A stretch of DNA of 64,000 bases from Acidobacteriaceae bacterium (GCA_003139095.1 PLHW01000072.1:85813-149812), one strand, 5' to 3'. Counted from the first letter of the stretch, positions 19,435-28,883 are shown. Made by a program: numbers and translations. The notes: a model not told the origin generated them from the sequence alone.

Positions 19435-20961
19435 TTAACTGTTCGGCACGCTTTGTCCGGCCATTACGAAGCACCATTCGAAAATCAGAAGTCCGGCGAG
19501 CGCGAGTACAGAAGCGATGCCTGTGGCAATCGCATTATGGGGCGCGGCCAACATAATAAGGAGCGGAACAAAGCCGCCGAAGGCAATCGCGCCCGCCCAG
19601 AACGCCGCTGAAAACGGGCCGTGCGTGATGAGGCGGGCGGCGTAACGAGAATTGTCGGTGGTGTGCGGCATCGCAACTTCGCCGAGCATCATGATCATGT
19701 GCAGTGCCAGCGTGATGATAAGAGCCGGCACCGCGAAGGCGCGGGCGGCGGCCGATCCGCCGAAAGACGGGGGAAGCAGAGCCAGCACGGCGGATCCGCA
19801 GAGTAAGGTCTGAACGATTAAATGGGCTGGCAGGAGCGGCGTTTGCCAAAGGTCGCGACCCTCGCACTGGCCAAAAAGAAACGCGGTGTAGCAAGCGGCG
19901 CCGAAGCCAACCAGCACGGTCGGCCAGAGTAGAAGCGAAGTGACAGCGGAAAATCCTGCGACCGCGGCCAGGCAAAACAGGCTGCACAGCCCGCTGTAGG
20001 TGATGAGAATAAATGCGCCGCGCGCCAGCCACGACTTCTTTTGCGGCGTGAGCACGACGCGGAGAAAACGCGCTTTGTGCTCGAGATCGCAGACGAGCAG
20101 CGCCGTCGTGATCGCGGTAAAGAGCAACGCGATGGTCGAGAGTGCGATGTCGCGCAGGCGATCCGCGGACAAATATTTGAGCGCCATGGCGATTGCGGGA
20201 ATGGCGAGCGCGCCGGAGCCGATCGCCTTGGTCCAGCAATAAGCGGGAACCTGCCAGCCCCAGGGCCGGGCGTGGCCGACGTCATAGGCGGCGACGGCGT
20301 TCGGCTGAAGCAGCGGACTATCCGGCGGGTAAATGGCGCCGCTGCCGTGCAGCGCGGCGTTGCGCTGCGAAAACATATAAAAAGGTTCGTGACGCGCGGC
20401 AGTGGGCACGATGGCGCTCTCGTCGGCGTCGATGTAATAGAGCTTGGGCTGAGTTCCCTGCTCGGGCTTGCGCACGCGGACGGTTTTGCGCGCGACAAGC
20501 TGGGCCGCCTCGCTGGATGCATCGCTGAGATCGCCGGCGATGATGGCGTGCTCGGGACAGACGACAACGCAGGCCGGCTCGAGCCCGACTTCGGTGCGGT
20601 GAGCACAGAAGTGGCACTTGGCAGCAGTGCCCTCACTGGGATCGATGTAAATCGAGTCGTAGGGACAAGCCTGCATGCAGGCTTTGCATCCGATGCAGCG
20701 GTCGGAATTGAAATCGACGATGCCATCGCGGCGCTGATACATCGCCGTAGTGGGGCAAATGGCGACGCAGGGCGGCTTCTCGCAATGGTTGCAGCGCGTA
20801 ACCTGAAACACGCGGCGGGTGTTGGGATAGACGCCCTTCTCGACGTACTTCACCCAGGTGCGGTTGACGCCGAGAGACACATGGTTCTCGGTTTTGCAGG
20901 CGACCGTGCAGGCGTGGCAGCCGATGCACTTGCGGTTGTCAATGACGAACCCGTATTGCAT
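19435..20961 (-). CDS. Fused four-cluster ferredoxin and NrfD/DmsC-like membrane anchor subunit
   Basis: Residues 1-145 are a four-cluster electron-transfer subunit: cysteines 12/15/18/22, 57/60/65/69, 89/92/95/99 and 116/119/131/135, the layout of PsrB/DmsB/TtrB. After a linker (about 150-230) there are some eight hydrophobic segments (ALAIPAIAMALKYL, IALSTIALLFTAITTALLV, FILITYSGLCSLFCLAAVAG, LIVQTLLCGSAVLALLPP and others) typical of a quinone-reactive NrfD/DmsC-type anchor. The fusion of B and C subunits in one 508-residue chain is known in some complex iron-sulfur molybdoenzymes but is not the common arrangement. It is transcribed just ahead of the catalytic subunit gene. Confidence 0.88.
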   Translation of the reverse strand: MQYGFVIDNRKCIGCHACTVACKTENHVSLGVNRTWVKYVEKGVYPNTRRVFQVTRCNHCEKPPCVAICPTTAMYQRRDGIVDFNSDRCIGCKACMQACPYDSIYIDPSEGTAAKCHFCAHRTEVGLEPACVVVCPEHAIIAGDLSDASSEAAQLVARKTVRVRKPEQGTQPKLYYIDADESAIVPTAARHEPFYMFSQRNAALHGSGAIYPPDSPLLQPNAVAAYDVGHARPWGWQVPAYCWTKAIGSGALAIPAIAMALKYLSADRLRDIALSTIALLFTAITTALLVCDLEHKARFLRVVLTPQKKSWLARGAFILITYSGLCSLFCLAAVAGFSAVTSLLLWPTVLVGFGAACYTAFLFGQCEGRDLWQTPLLPAHLIVQTLLCGSAVLALLPPSFGGSAAARAFAVPALIITLALHMIMMLGEVAMPHTTDNSRYAARLITHGPFSAAFWAGAIAFGGFVPLLIMLAAPHNAIATGIASVLALAGLLIFEWCFVMAGQSVPNS

Positions 20962-21112
20962 GCGTAAGGATTGGCCCCAAAGGAAATCGGTCTAATCGAG
21001 TTTCACATCAACCGCGAACCGGGTCAACCTTTGCCGTGAAGAAGAATCGCGAAAGGCACCAGCAGCGCAGCGGCGGCTTTGCAAGTGAAGCAGGTTCGCG
21101 CCCTTCGTCCCG

Positions 21113-21823
21113 CTAAATCTGATAATCGATATCCTCGGCGATGCGTTCGAATGAAGGCGAGAGCGGTTCGTGTGGCGAGTCCGCGCCTTCCAATTGGCTG
21201 ACCCGGTCGCGCACCTTGCGCAGTTCGGTGGCAACGGCGGCGAGGGCTTCGGAGAGCGGGTCGTTGATCTGCTTGGGATCGGTGATGACCACGCGCTTGC
21301 CTTCGCGGAGGATGATGTGGCCGGGAACGCCGACTACTGTGGAATTGTCGGGAACGCTGCGCAGCACGACCGAGCCCGCGCCGATCCGGCAGTTATGGCC
21401 GACCGTAATGTTGCCCAAAATTTTGGCGCCGCCGCCGACCACAACGTTGTCGAGAAGCGTGGGATGGCGCTTGCCGTGCTCCTTGCCGGTTCCGCCAAGC
21501 GTGACGCCCTGGTATAGCGTGACGTCGTCGCCGACGGTGGCGGTTTCGCCGATGACCACGCCCATCCCGTGATCGATAAAAAGGCGGCGGCCGATGTGGG
21601 CGCCCGGGTGAATTTCGATTCCTGTGAGCCAGCGTGCAACCTGAGAAAGCCAGCGGGCGAGCAGAAAAACCCGATGGTTCCACAGCCAATGCGTGACGCG
21701 CTGGAACCAGACCGCGTGCAGACCGGAGTAGCAGAGTAAAACTTCGAGGCGCGATCGCGCGGCCGGATCGCGTTCCAGCACGGTGGCAACGTCTTCGCGA
21801 ATGTGCGACAGCAGGTGCGGCAT
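21113..21823 (-). CDS. cysE: Serine O-acetyltransferase
   Basis: Makes O-acetylserine from serine and acetyl-CoA, the first committed step of cysteine synthesis. The N-terminal helical part ([38 protein letters not shown]) is followed by left-handed beta-helix hexapeptides with [39 protein letters not shown] and [20 protein letters not shown], all highly diagnostic. It has a longer C-terminal extension (about 45 residues, [20 protein letters not shown]) predicted as a coiled coil, where feedback-sensitive enzymes carry a short flexible tail. It is next to the molybdoenzyme genes but 150 bp away. Confidence 0.94.
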   Translation of the reverse strand: MPHLLSHIREDVATVLERDPAARSRLEVLLCYSGLHAVWFQRVTHWLWNHRVFLLARWLSQVARWLTGIEIHPGAHIGRRLFIDHGMGVVIGETATVGDDVTLYQGVTLGGTGKEHGKRHPTLLDNVVVGGGAKILGNITVGHNCRIGAGSVVLRSVPDNSTVVGVPGHIILREGKRVVITDPKQINDPLSEALAAVATELRKVRDRVSQLEGADSPHEPLSPSFERIAEDIDYQI

Positions 21824-22001
21824 GAGTTATGGCCCGGCCGGTTCGGCTTGAAGCCTCTCGAAGAGAATATTACCTGACCGCAGTCGTCACGCGTGTAGCG
21901 GACGATGACGAGTCTTATGCGCGGCGTTTCCGCGCAGGTCGTTTTTCGTGCGGGCGCATCTCCCGGCATTTCGCATGACCGGCGAAAGCGGGGAGTTTCG
22001 A

Positions 22002-23687
22002 TCACCGCGTGCGCGGTTTGCGCCGGCCCACGCGCGCCAGAATGCGTCGAACTTTCTTCGGCGAGATCGACAGGCGGTCTGCCACACGGGACACTTTGCG
22101 ACCCTCGCGCTCCCACACGCGGGCGATGACGATGTCGGCGAATTCTTCGCTGATCTGGCGAAACGATTTGTCGCCCACCTGTCCCTGAGACCAGGCTTTG
22201 AGAGCCGGATCGACGCTTCCCTTGCGAAGAACGCGGGCGCGCAGCGCTTGCAGGTCCTGCCAGATGCTCTCGGGCTGCGTCTCTCCGCAGGCCTCGCGCG
22301 CCAGGTCGTAAGACTCGCGCGCGGCTTCGAGGTTATCGAAAAACGAATTGCAGTGCGTGAGTCCCTGCCAGAGATAGGCCGTGGCCAGCAGCATGTGGTG
22401 CTGCGTGTGTTTGGCCAATTCGATTGCCTCTTGACTGAAATCGAAAGCACGGCGGGCATGATTGCCGGAATCGGTACCGGCGATTTCATCCTCCACCTTT
22501 GCATTTTCGATCATGCACTGCAAAATGCGCGAGCGGCACATGAGGATGTAATCCTGCTTCGCCTCGGCAAGTTTGTAGGCGGAGGCCGATTCCCGCTCGG
22601 CCTGCGGGAAGTCGCCGCTATCAAGATGAAGATAGGCCGCGTTGATGTAGACGGTGCCGCTGCCGTGGTGGTTTGGGCGGTGCTCGTAAATCGCGTGAGC
22701 GGCGGCGAGATGTTCGAGCGCCTCACGGCGCAACTGCGAAAGCCGCCGGCGATCGTCCGCGCGCGCCAAACTGGCGGAGGGGGCAGGCGTCTCGCGCGAA
22801 ATTGTTGTCGTTTTCGCGGAATCTGGGTGATCCTTGCGGCGGCGGTTCACGCCGAGATCGACCCTTTTCTGCAACTGGAGAGCGATGCCGCGTTTGGCAA
22901 GCGCCATGTTGGCAAGCGAGCGCGCCAGATTGGGATGCTGCGGATCGCGCCGCCGGTAGTGCTCGATGGCTTTTTCAAAGAACTGAATGGCCTTGTCGAA
23001 GAGACTTTTGCGGCGCGCCATGCGCCCGTGGAACGACTGGATGTTGCCCAGCGTCACATAATCGTCGGTCTCGCGAAGCGCATTTTCGGCATCTTCGGAG
23101 ACGCGGACCGCTTCGTTCCACTTGCCCTGCTGAAACAGAATCCATCCTTCGAGGACTTGCATGACAGCAGCCATGCGCGGATGACTGAGTTCGCGCGCCA
23201 GGTCGCGTCCCCGGCCGGTAAAGATGAGGGCTTCGTCGTAATCGCCGCGACGGCGCAGGCAGCGGCCTTTCCAGTAATTCGCGATCGACAACAGAAAGCG
23301 ATTGTCCAACTCGGCGGAGAGTCCAAGAACAAAATCAAAATGAGGGATGGCGGTCTCGATTGCCTCTTCCGCCATCGCGATCATGCCTTCGGTCATGCGC
23401 AGGCAGAGGTAGTCGGAGATGGAGAGGTGCGAGCGCGACGCGAAACGCTGAAGAAGTTCTTTGACGGAGGGCGACGCGCTGAAGCCGATGTCGCTCCAGA
23501 TGGCAACCAGCACGAGCAGGCGAGCGGCGTTTGGCTGGCGGGAATCGAGGGAGCAGATCACATCGCGGTGGGCTCGCAGGCAAGCCAGGCCGCGCTCGAT
23601 TTCGCGCGCGGCCACATGCTTTTGAAGTTGCGAGAGTAAGGCTTCGTCAATGCTCGTTTTGGCGGGCGACCCGCCCCGTGTGCCCAT
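22002..23687 (-). CDS. TPR protein with C-terminal Fis-type HTH, candidate glyoxylate-shunt regulator
   Basis: 561-residue soluble protein. Residues about 100-480 are made of degenerate tetratricopeptide-like helices (SIANYWKGRCLRRRGDYDEA, LGNIQSFHGRMARRKSLFDK, NLARSLANMALAKRG, ATAYLWQGLTHCNSFFDN). The last 45 residues form a Fis/NtrC-type helix-turn-helix (VWEREGRKVSRVADRLSISP, KKVRRILARVG). It starts 10 bp downstream of the malate synthase stop in the same direction, so the two are almost certainly co-transcribed. It has no sigma-54 AAA domain and no receiver, so it may sense through protein contacts. A role in controlling the shunt is inferred from position only. Confidence 0.75.
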   Translation of the reverse strand: MGTRGGSPAKTSIDEALLSQLQKHVAAREIERGLACLRAHRDVICSLDSRQPNAARLLVLVAIWSDIGFSASPSVKELLQRFASRSHLSISDYLCLRMTEGMIAMAEEAIETAIPHFDFVLGLSAELDNRFLLSIANYWKGRCLRRRGDYDEALIFTGRGRDLARELSHPRMAAVMQVLEGWILFQQGKWNEAVRVSEDAENALRETDDYVTLGNIQSFHGRMARRKSLFDKAIQFFEKAIEHYRRRDPQHPNLARSLANMALAKRGIALQLQKRVDLGVNRRRKDHPDSAKTTTISRETPAPSASLARADDRRRLSQLRREALEHLAAAHAIYEHRPNHHGSGTVYINAAYLHLDSGDFPQAERESASAYKLAEAKQDYILMCRSRILQCMIENAKVEDEIAGTDSGNHARRAFDFSQEAIELAKHTQHHMLLATAYLWQGLTHCNSFFDNLEAARESYDLAREACGETQPESIWQDLQALRARVLRKGSVDPALKAWSQGQVGDKSFRQISEEFADIVIARVWEREGRKVSRVADRLSISPKKVRRILARVGRRKPRTR

Positions 23688-23697
23688 GCATGACGTT

Positions 23698-25266
23698 CTA
23701 GTCTAATAAGTCGTAACTGGCAAGCGTCAGGAAGTCGGGAAATTCTTTGCCGGTCATCAGAGTGTCAAGGAGCTGGGCGGCCTTCTGCGTGGCGTTGTTC
23801 GCGCCTTGGGCGACGGTCGCTTCGAGTTCCGCCGCGCGGTCGTGAATTATTTTCTTCACCATACTTTCCGTCACGACTTGGCCGTCGCTCATGCGCGCGC
23901 CATGGCGCACCCATTGCCAGACCTGGGCGCGGCAAATCTCGGCCGTCGCCGCGTCTTCCATCAGGTTGTAGATCGGCACGCAGCCCGATCCGCCGAGCCA
24001 TGACGCGAGATACTGCAGGCCCACGTCGATATTCCAGCGCAGGCCTTTTTCCGTGATTTCGCCGGTGGGAACTTCGAGCAGATCCTTCGCCGTGATCGTC
24101 CGGTCGATGCGCGGCTTTGCGATCTGATTCGGCTCGGGCATGTACTGATCGAAAATTTGTTTTGCAATGGGAACGAGGCCCGGATGTGCGACCCAGGTGC
24201 CATCGTGGCCGGCGCGCACCTCACGCAGTTTGTCGCGGCGAACTTTTTCGAGCGCCTCTTCGTTGGCGGCGGCGTCGTTGCGGATGGGAATCTGGGCCGC
24301 CATGCCGCCCATCGCGTGAATGCCGCGCCGGTGGCAGGTTTGAATGAGCAACTCGACATACGAGCTGAGGAAATGCGCCTCCATGGTGACGAGCGAGCGA
24401 TCGGGCAACACGAACTCCGGATGCGCGCTGAATTTCTTGATGAAGCTGAAGATGTAATCCCAGCGGCCGCAATTCAGCCCCGACGAGTGCTCACGCAGCT
24501 CGTACAAAATTTCGTCCATTTCGAAGGCGGCCAGAATGGTTTCGATCAAAACGGTGGCGCGAATGGTGCCGCGCGGAATGCCGAGCTCATCTTGCGCGAA
24601 GCAGAAGACATCGTTCCAAAGGCGCGCTTCGAGGTGGCTCTCCAATTTCGGCAAATAGAAATATGGGCCGGTCCCTTTGTCGATCAGGGCCTTAGCGTTG
24701 TGAAAGAAAAAGAGGCCAAAGTCGAACAGCGAGCCGGAGATCGGCCGGCCGTCGATGCGATAGTGTTTTTCATCGAGATGCCATCCGCGCGGCCGAACCA
24801 CCAGCGTTGCGAGTTTCGCGCCCAGCTCGTAGCGCTTCCCTTCCGGGCTCACGTACTGGATGGTTCCGAGAATTGCGTCGCGAAGATTCTGCTGGCCATC
24901 GATGTTGTTGGACCAGGTGGGCGAGTTCGAGTCTTCGAAATCGGCCATGAAAACGTTCGCGCCCGAATTGAGCGCGTTGATGATCATCTTGCGGTCGACG
25001 GGGCCGGTGATTTCGACGCGGCGATCGACGAGGTCGTGCGGGATCGCGGCAACTTTCCAATTGCCCTGGCGCACCGACTCGGTTTCAGGCAAGAAATCGG
25101 GACGCCAATTGCCGTCGAGCTTTAGCTGAACGACCTTGCGGCGAGCCAGCAATTCCTGGCGGCGGCCTTCGAACCTGGCTGAGAGTTTTGACAGGAACGC
25201 TTGCGCTTCGGAGTTGAGAATGTCGGTCTGCAAGGGAGTTTCCAAGAGTGTGTCTGTGCTCATCAT
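23698..25266 (-). CDS. aceB: Malate synthase A
   Basis: Condenses glyoxylate and acetyl-CoA to malate, second step of the glyoxylate shunt. The 522-residue length is that of the MSA type. Diagnostic segments are [73 protein letters not shown] and [12 protein letters not shown]. The start is the first of two adjacent methionines. It diverges from the isocitrate lyase cluster, and the shared upstream region holds a 21-bp palindrome 41 bp from this start. Confidence 0.96.
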   Translation of the reverse strand: MMSTDTLLETPLQTDILNSEAQAFLSKLSARFEGRRQELLARRKVVQLKLDGNWRPDFLPETESVRQGNWKVAAIPHDLVDRRVEITGPVDRKMIINALNSGANVFMADFEDSNSPTWSNNIDGQQNLRDAILGTIQYVSPEGKRYELGAKLATLVVRPRGWHLDEKHYRIDGRPISGSLFDFGLFFFHNAKALIDKGTGPYFYLPKLESHLEARLWNDVFCFAQDELGIPRGTIRATVLIETILAAFEMDEILYELREHSSGLNCGRWDYIFSFIKKFSAHPEFVLPDRSLVTMEAHFLSSYVELLIQTCHRRGIHAMGGMAAQIPIRNDAAANEEALEKVRRDKLREVRAGHDGTWVAHPGLVPIAKQIFDQYMPEPNQIAKPRIDRTITAKDLLEVPTGEITEKGLRWNIDVGLQYLASWLGGSGCVPIYNLMEDAATAEICRAQVWQWVRHGARMSDGQVVTESMVKKIIHDRAAELEATVAQGANNATQKAAQLLDTLMTGKEFPDFLTLASYDLLD

Positions 25267-25306
25267 GACAATACGATAAATGTGCTGGCTTACTCAACCC
25301 GTCGCG

Positions 25307-25327
25307 ACTAGGTCAAATTGACCTAGT
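25307..25327. promoter_or_regulatory. Perfect 21-bp palindromic operator candidate
   Basis: ACTAGGTCAA-A-TTGACCTAGT: two 10-bp arms with one central base, perfectly inverted. It lies between malate synthase and the divergent small ORF/isocitrate lyase, about 40 bp before the malate synthase start. Such symmetry is typical of a dimeric repressor or activator site. The cognate factor is unknown. Confidence 0.75.
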
Positions 25328-25430
25328 GGCCGCGGCGGACCTGGGGATTTGTGCGGCAATGGCGAGTCGGGGTCTACTGCATTCGAGACGCAAAATCTCG
25401 GACGTCAATTCTCTGAGTGGGGTCAATCTG

Positions 25431-25589
25431 ATGACAACGTCGAATTCTACCAACCGCCAAACCAGCAACCCTGATGACACGTTCGTGAATGCGGCATATA
25501 GTCACAGTGTTGCCGTCTTTTCCGCTCTGTATTATCCGTCGCTGGCGGGCAATTGCTGGGACGACGAACTTTTGCCATCGGGAGACTAG
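25431..25589 (+). CDS. Small ORF upstream of isocitrate lyase sharing its C-terminal peptide
   Basis: From the ATG at 25431 it codes for 52 residues, beginning MTTSNSTNRQTSNPDDTF and ending NCWDDELLPSGD. A GTG at 25326 and an ATG at 25359 would give longer forms. The final DDELLPSGD closely matches the last residues of the isocitrate lyase encoded just downstream (SDELMPSGD), while codons differ at synonymous positions (gaa/gag, ctt/ttg, cca/ccg, gac/gat). This argues for conservation at protein level rather than a recent DNA copy. No known domain is recognised. A weak GTGGGG precedes the ATG. It is separated from isocitrate lyase by a hairpin and 71 bp and is probably in the same transcript. 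Confidence 0.6.
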   Translation: MTTSNSTNRQTSNPDDTFVNAAYSHSVAVFSALYYPSLAGNCWDDELLPSGD

Positions 25590-25614
25590 TGCGGGATGGC
25601 GACGAAATCCCGCA
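25590..25614 (+). promoter_or_regulatory. Hairpin between small ORF and isocitrate lyase
   Basis: Directly after the small ORF's TAG stop, TGCGGGAT and ATCCCGCA form a perfect 8-bp stem with a 9-base loop (ggcgacgaa). It is followed by AAAAG rather than a T-run, so it is not a classical terminator in this direction. It could be an mRNA processing or translational-coupling element, or the stem of an attenuator tied to translation of the small ORF. Confidence 0.55.
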
Positions 25615-25660
25615 AAAGTCGTAGCATTAAGTGCACAGCCATTCACGGAGGCGTAAGGTC

Positions 25661-28012
25661 TTGACCAGCGTTGACCACCAGGAAACCACCAACACTACCT
25701 TCGAGCAGCAGGTCGAAGCCGCCAAGCAATGGTTTGCGAGCGCGCGTTTTAATGGCATTGTCCGCCTGTACTCGCCGCATCACGTAGCCGAGCAGCAAGG
25801 CACGATACGCGGCGACTACATGGTCGCGCGGCAGGCAGCCGAGGAATTTTACGCGCGCCTGCGCGAACTTTTTGAGCAGCGGCGGCAAATCACGACCTTC
25901 GGCCCGTACTCACCGGGCCAGGGCGTGATGATCAAGCGCATGGGCATCGAAGGTATTTACCTGGGGGGATGGGCAACGTCGGCGAAAGGCTCGGTGAATG
26001 AAGATCCCGGTCCAGACCTGGCGAGCTATCCGCTGAGCCAGGTGCCCGACGAAGCGGCCGTGCTGGTGCGGGCGCTGCTGGCCGCGGACCGCAATCAGCA
26101 TTTTGCGCGCGCCCGCATGACCGAACAGCAGCGCAAGGCGACGCCCGCTGTCGATTTTCGTCCGTTCATCATCGCCGACGCCGACACCGGCCACGGCGGA
26201 GACGCGCATGTGCGCAATCTGGTTCGGCGCTTTGTTGAGGTCGGCGTGCCGGGTTATCACATTGAAGATCAGAAGCCGGGCGCGAAAAAGTGCGGGCACC
26301 AGGGCGGCAAAGTTTTGGTCGCGGGAGACGAGCAAATTCGCCGGCTGAATGCGGCGCGTTTGCAGCTCGATATCATGCGCGTGCCGGGCATTATTGTGGC
26401 GCGCACCGATGCCGAGTCGGCGACCTTCCTGGAAAATGTCAGCGACGAGCGAGATCAACCATTTATTCTCGGCGCGACCAATACGGATGTGCCAACCTAC
26501 CGCGTCGGTTACCTCGCCATTCTGAAGAAGCTGGCCGAACTCGGCGCCCAGGAGGTATATGGACACATGCTGTTCGCGGTCTCTGCGAGCGAGTATCGCG
26601 CGGCGTTTGCGTGGCTGGAGCGAGTTGGATTGATTCCGGCGATTGCCTCGACCGCGAAGGCGATGCGCAATGCTTCGCCAACCGAGATTGAAACCGCGCT
26701 CGACAAGATGGACACGATGTACATGGAAGCATGGCAATCCGAAGCCAAGCTGAAGACCTTTGGCGGAGCGGTCGCCGACGCGATCCAGGCGCGCGAAGAC
26801 GATGGCGAACGCTTCGACATGACGCTGGAAGAGTGGCGGGAGTTTGCCAAGCACGCTTCGTTCTACGAGATTCGCGAGCGGGCGCGCGCCATGGGGATCT
26901 ACGTGGTTTGGGATTGCGAGCTGCCGAAGACACCGGAAGGCTTCTACCAGGTACAGGGCGGCCTTGACTACGCCATTGCCAAGTCGCTTGCGGTCGCTCC
27001 CTTTGCGGACCTGCTGTGGATGGAAACCAAAACGGCGGACCTGGAAGATGCCGAAAAGTTTGCGCACGCCATCCACGCGCAATTTCCCGACAAGATGCTG
27101 GCCTACAATCTGTCGCCATCCTTTAATTGGGATACGACGGGCATGAGCGACGAGGAGATGAGAAGTTTCCCCGAAGAACTCGGCAAGCATGGCTTCGTCT
27201 TCAACTTCATCACGTATGGCGGACATCAGATCGATGGCCTGGCATCGGAGGAGTTCGCAACCGCCCTCAAACAGGACGGCATGCTGGCTCTGGCGCGTTT
27301 GCAGCGCAAGTTCCGGCTGCTGGAATCGCCGTATCGCACGCCGCAAACGCTGGTGGGCGGACCTCGCCTGGATGGCGCTCTCATGGCCTCATCCGGACGC
27401 ACCGCCGCAACCAAGGCCATGGGCAAGGGATCGACGCAGTTCCAGCACCTTGTGCAAACCGAGATTCCACCGCGGCTGCTGGAAGAGTGGCTGGCGTTGT
27501 GGGGCGAGCAGTGGGAGTATCCGTCGAAGATCCGGGTGCAACTGCGCCCGCATACGGCCGGTTCTGAATTATTGGAACTGAGCGTATTCAGCGAACCGCA
27601 AAAGCAAAAGCTCGCGAACATTATTTTCGCGAGCTTGCAGGATCGGCGCGGCCGCAATTTCTTATCGGTGCGCGACCAGAATACGTTCATGTCGTTCCGG
27701 CAAAAGCGGCTGATGGCGCTGATTCAGCTGTTCCTGATTCATCGCTACTCGGCCAGCGCAGTGCACTACGTCACTCCCACCGAGGACGTGGAGGGGCAGA
27801 CGCAGAAAATGAAGAGCATCGGAATTTTCTCGGACGTGCACACCGAGGTCGGCCAGATCATCGTGGCGCAGGTCAGCAAGGAAGGCATCGCGGAACTGGT
27901 CAAGCCGGACCGCAAACGCCTTTTGGACTTGATCCGCAAGACGACGCCGGCGGCGACTCAAACCGTAGCCTCTGGCAAAGATTCCGACGAGTTGATGCCG
28001 TCGGGAGATTAA
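25661..28012 (+). CDS. aceA: Long-form isocitrate lyase (AceA2-like)
   Basis: Cleaves isocitrate to glyoxylate and succinate; the long type may also use methylisocitrate. The catalytic motif is KKCGHQGGK (catalytic Cys), preceded by [18 protein letters not shown] and [14 protein letters not shown]. Later segments are [32 protein letters not shown] and [20 protein letters not shown]. At 783 residues it matches the large Icl2 type of mycobacteria, not the 430-residue E. coli form. The TTG at 25661 is preferred because GGAGG stands 9 bp before it; an in-frame GTG at 25631 precedes that site. The C-terminus SDELMPSGD is shared with the upstream small ORF. A strong terminator follows 14 bp after the stop. 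Confidence 0.93.
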   Translation: MTSVDHQETTNTTFEQQVEAAKQWFASARFNGIVRLYSPHHVAEQQGTIRGDYMVARQAAEEFYARLRELFEQRRQITTFGPYSPGQGVMIKRMGIEGIYLGGWATSAKGSVNEDPGPDLASYPLSQVPDEAAVLVRALLAADRNQHFARARMTEQQRKATPAVDFRPFIIADADTGHGGDAHVRNLVRRFVEVGVPGYHIEDQKPGAKKCGHQGGKVLVAGDEQIRRLNAARLQLDIMRVPGIIVARTDAESATFLENVSDERDQPFILGATNTDVPTYRVGYLAILKKLAELGAQEVYGHMLFAVSASEYRAAFAWLERVGLIPAIASTAKAMRNASPTEIETALDKMDTMYMEAWQSEAKLKTFGGAVADAIQAREDDGERFDMTLEEWREFAKHASFYEIRERARAMGIYVVWDCELPKTPEGFYQVQGGLDYAIAKSLAVAPFADLLWMETKTADLEDAEKFAHAIHAQFPDKMLAYNLSPSFNWDTTGMSDEEMRSFPEELGKHGFVFNFITYGGHQIDGLASEEFATALKQDGMLALARLQRKFRLLESPYRTPQTLVGGPRLDGALMASSGRTAATKAMGKGSTQFQHLVQTEIPPRLLEEWLALWGEQWEYPSKIRVQLRPHTAGSELLELSVFSEPQKQKLANIIFASLQDRRGRNFLSVRDQNTFMSFRQKRLMALIQLFLIHRYSASAVHYVTPTEDVEGQTQKMKSIGIFSDVHTEVGQIIVAQVSKEGIAELVKPDRKRLLDLIRKTTPAATQTVASGKDSDELMPSGD

Positions 28013-28026
28013 GACGGCATAAGAAG

Positions 28027-28094
28027 AGCGGGGCTCGATTGCGAAGAAGCCAACAACCATTGGCTGGCTTCGAATTCGAGCCCCGCTTTTATTT
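28027..28094 (+). terminator. Rho-independent terminator of the isocitrate lyase transcript
   Basis: The 12-bp perfect outer arms AGCGGGGCTCGA and TCGAGCCCCGCT enclose an inner stem (cgaag..agccaa with ttggct..cttcg), followed by TTTTATTT. It begins 14 bp after the isocitrate lyase stop. The hairpin is unusually long for an intrinsic terminator. Confidence 0.9.
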
Positions 28095-28115
28095 GGTGGC
28101 ACAGGCTGCAATCCG

Positions 28116-28336
28116 GGCGGCTTCCTGAATCGCCTGTTTGGCTGGGTGTCCCGCTGCTTGGCGGCTCGTTTCAGACGCGCATGTGGCACCACGCGTTTGC
28201 CTGGGGCTTTGTGGTGTTCGCCATCCTGCACGTGTACATCATCCTGTATGACTCCACGCAGTACGGCAACGGACTGATCACCTCAATCATCTCGGGGTAC
28301 AAGTTCTATCAGAAAGGGAATTTCAAGGAGGAATAG
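28116..28336 (+). pseudogene. Broken 3' remnant of a NiFe-hydrogenase cytochrome b subunit gene
   Basis: One frame gives GGFLNRLFGWV (to about 28148) and the next gives PLLGGSFQTRMWHHAFAWGF, FVVFAILHVYIILYDST and GLITSIISGYKFYQKGN, ending at TAG 28336. Together they match the end of HyaC-type cytochrome b (RLFGWV-PLFG-..WHH..HVY..ISTI.SGY), with one base missing at 28146-28150. The N-terminal three-quarters are absent; the homologous stretch starts right after the isocitrate lyase terminator. It is a 5'-deleted and frameshifted relic, unless the frameshift is a base-call error. Confidence 0.75.
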
Positions 28337-28391
28337 AGATCCCGAAAATATTTTCGTGAATTTGTCATCTTCTCGATCTCCAGACCGATCG

Positions 28392-28883
28392 ATGCAAACC
28401 TGCGATCTCAAAGTTCCCCCTGTGCTGGTGCTCGGCTTGGGGAACATCCTGCTCGGCGACGATGGTGTGGGACCGGCGCTGTTGGGGGAAGTGCAAAGGG
28501 TGTACGCGGAAGTTCCGGCGGTAGAGTGCATCGATGGCGGCACTCAGGGATTGGCTTTGCTCGGCCATTTGAGCGGGCGTCAAGCGCTGATCATTCTCGA
28601 CGCGTTTGCCGGCGGCGAACAAGCCGGAGATGTGTCGGTGCTGGAAGGAACTGCGGTGCTGAACTGCGGCGTAACGCGGTCCAGCACGGCGCATGAGGGC
28701 AACGCGGGAGAGTTGCTGGCCACGGCCCAGCTGCTAAACGAACTTCCCGCGCAAGTTTTTCTTATTGGCATTCAGCCGGAGCGGGTGCGCACCGAACTGG
28801 GGCTTTCGGAGGCGGTCGCCAGAGCCCTTCCGCATGCGCTCGCAAAAACCTGCGGCGTGCTGGACCGGGTTCTGAGAGGATAA
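28392..28883 (+). CDS. hyaD: NiFe-hydrogenase maturation endopeptidase
   Basis: Cleaves the C-terminal extension of the hydrogenase large subunit after nickel insertion. Family motifs: VLVLGLGNILLGDDGVGP (first acidic Ni ligand), IILDAFAGG (second), and SSTAHEGN with the histidine at the usual third position. At 163 residues from ATG 28392 the length fits HyaD/HybD; a GTG at 28356 would add 12 residues, and neither start has a clear ribosome-binding site. It follows the broken cytochrome b remnant. No hydrogenase large or small subunit gene is in the window, so its substrate must be encoded elsewhere or it is a survivor of a lost locus. Confidence 0.9.
   Translation: MQTCDLKVPPVLVLGLGNILLGDDGVGPALLGEVQRVYAEVPAVECIDGGTQGLALLGHLSGRQALIILDAFAGGEQAGDVSVLEGTAVLNCGVTRSSTAHEGNAGELLATAQLLNELPAQVFLIGIQPERVRTELGLSEAVARALPHALAKTCGVLDRVLRG

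Noticed and set aside
21948-23639. Forward-strand open frame (about 563 codons) opposite the TPR-HTH gene
   Set aside because: The reverse frame shows TPR helices and an HTH and is 10 bp from malate synthase; the forward frame has no coherent family.
25590-25614. Intrinsic terminator after the small ORF
   Set aside because: Stem is followed by AAAAG, not by Ts on the forward strand, so classical termination toward isocitrate lyase is unlikely.
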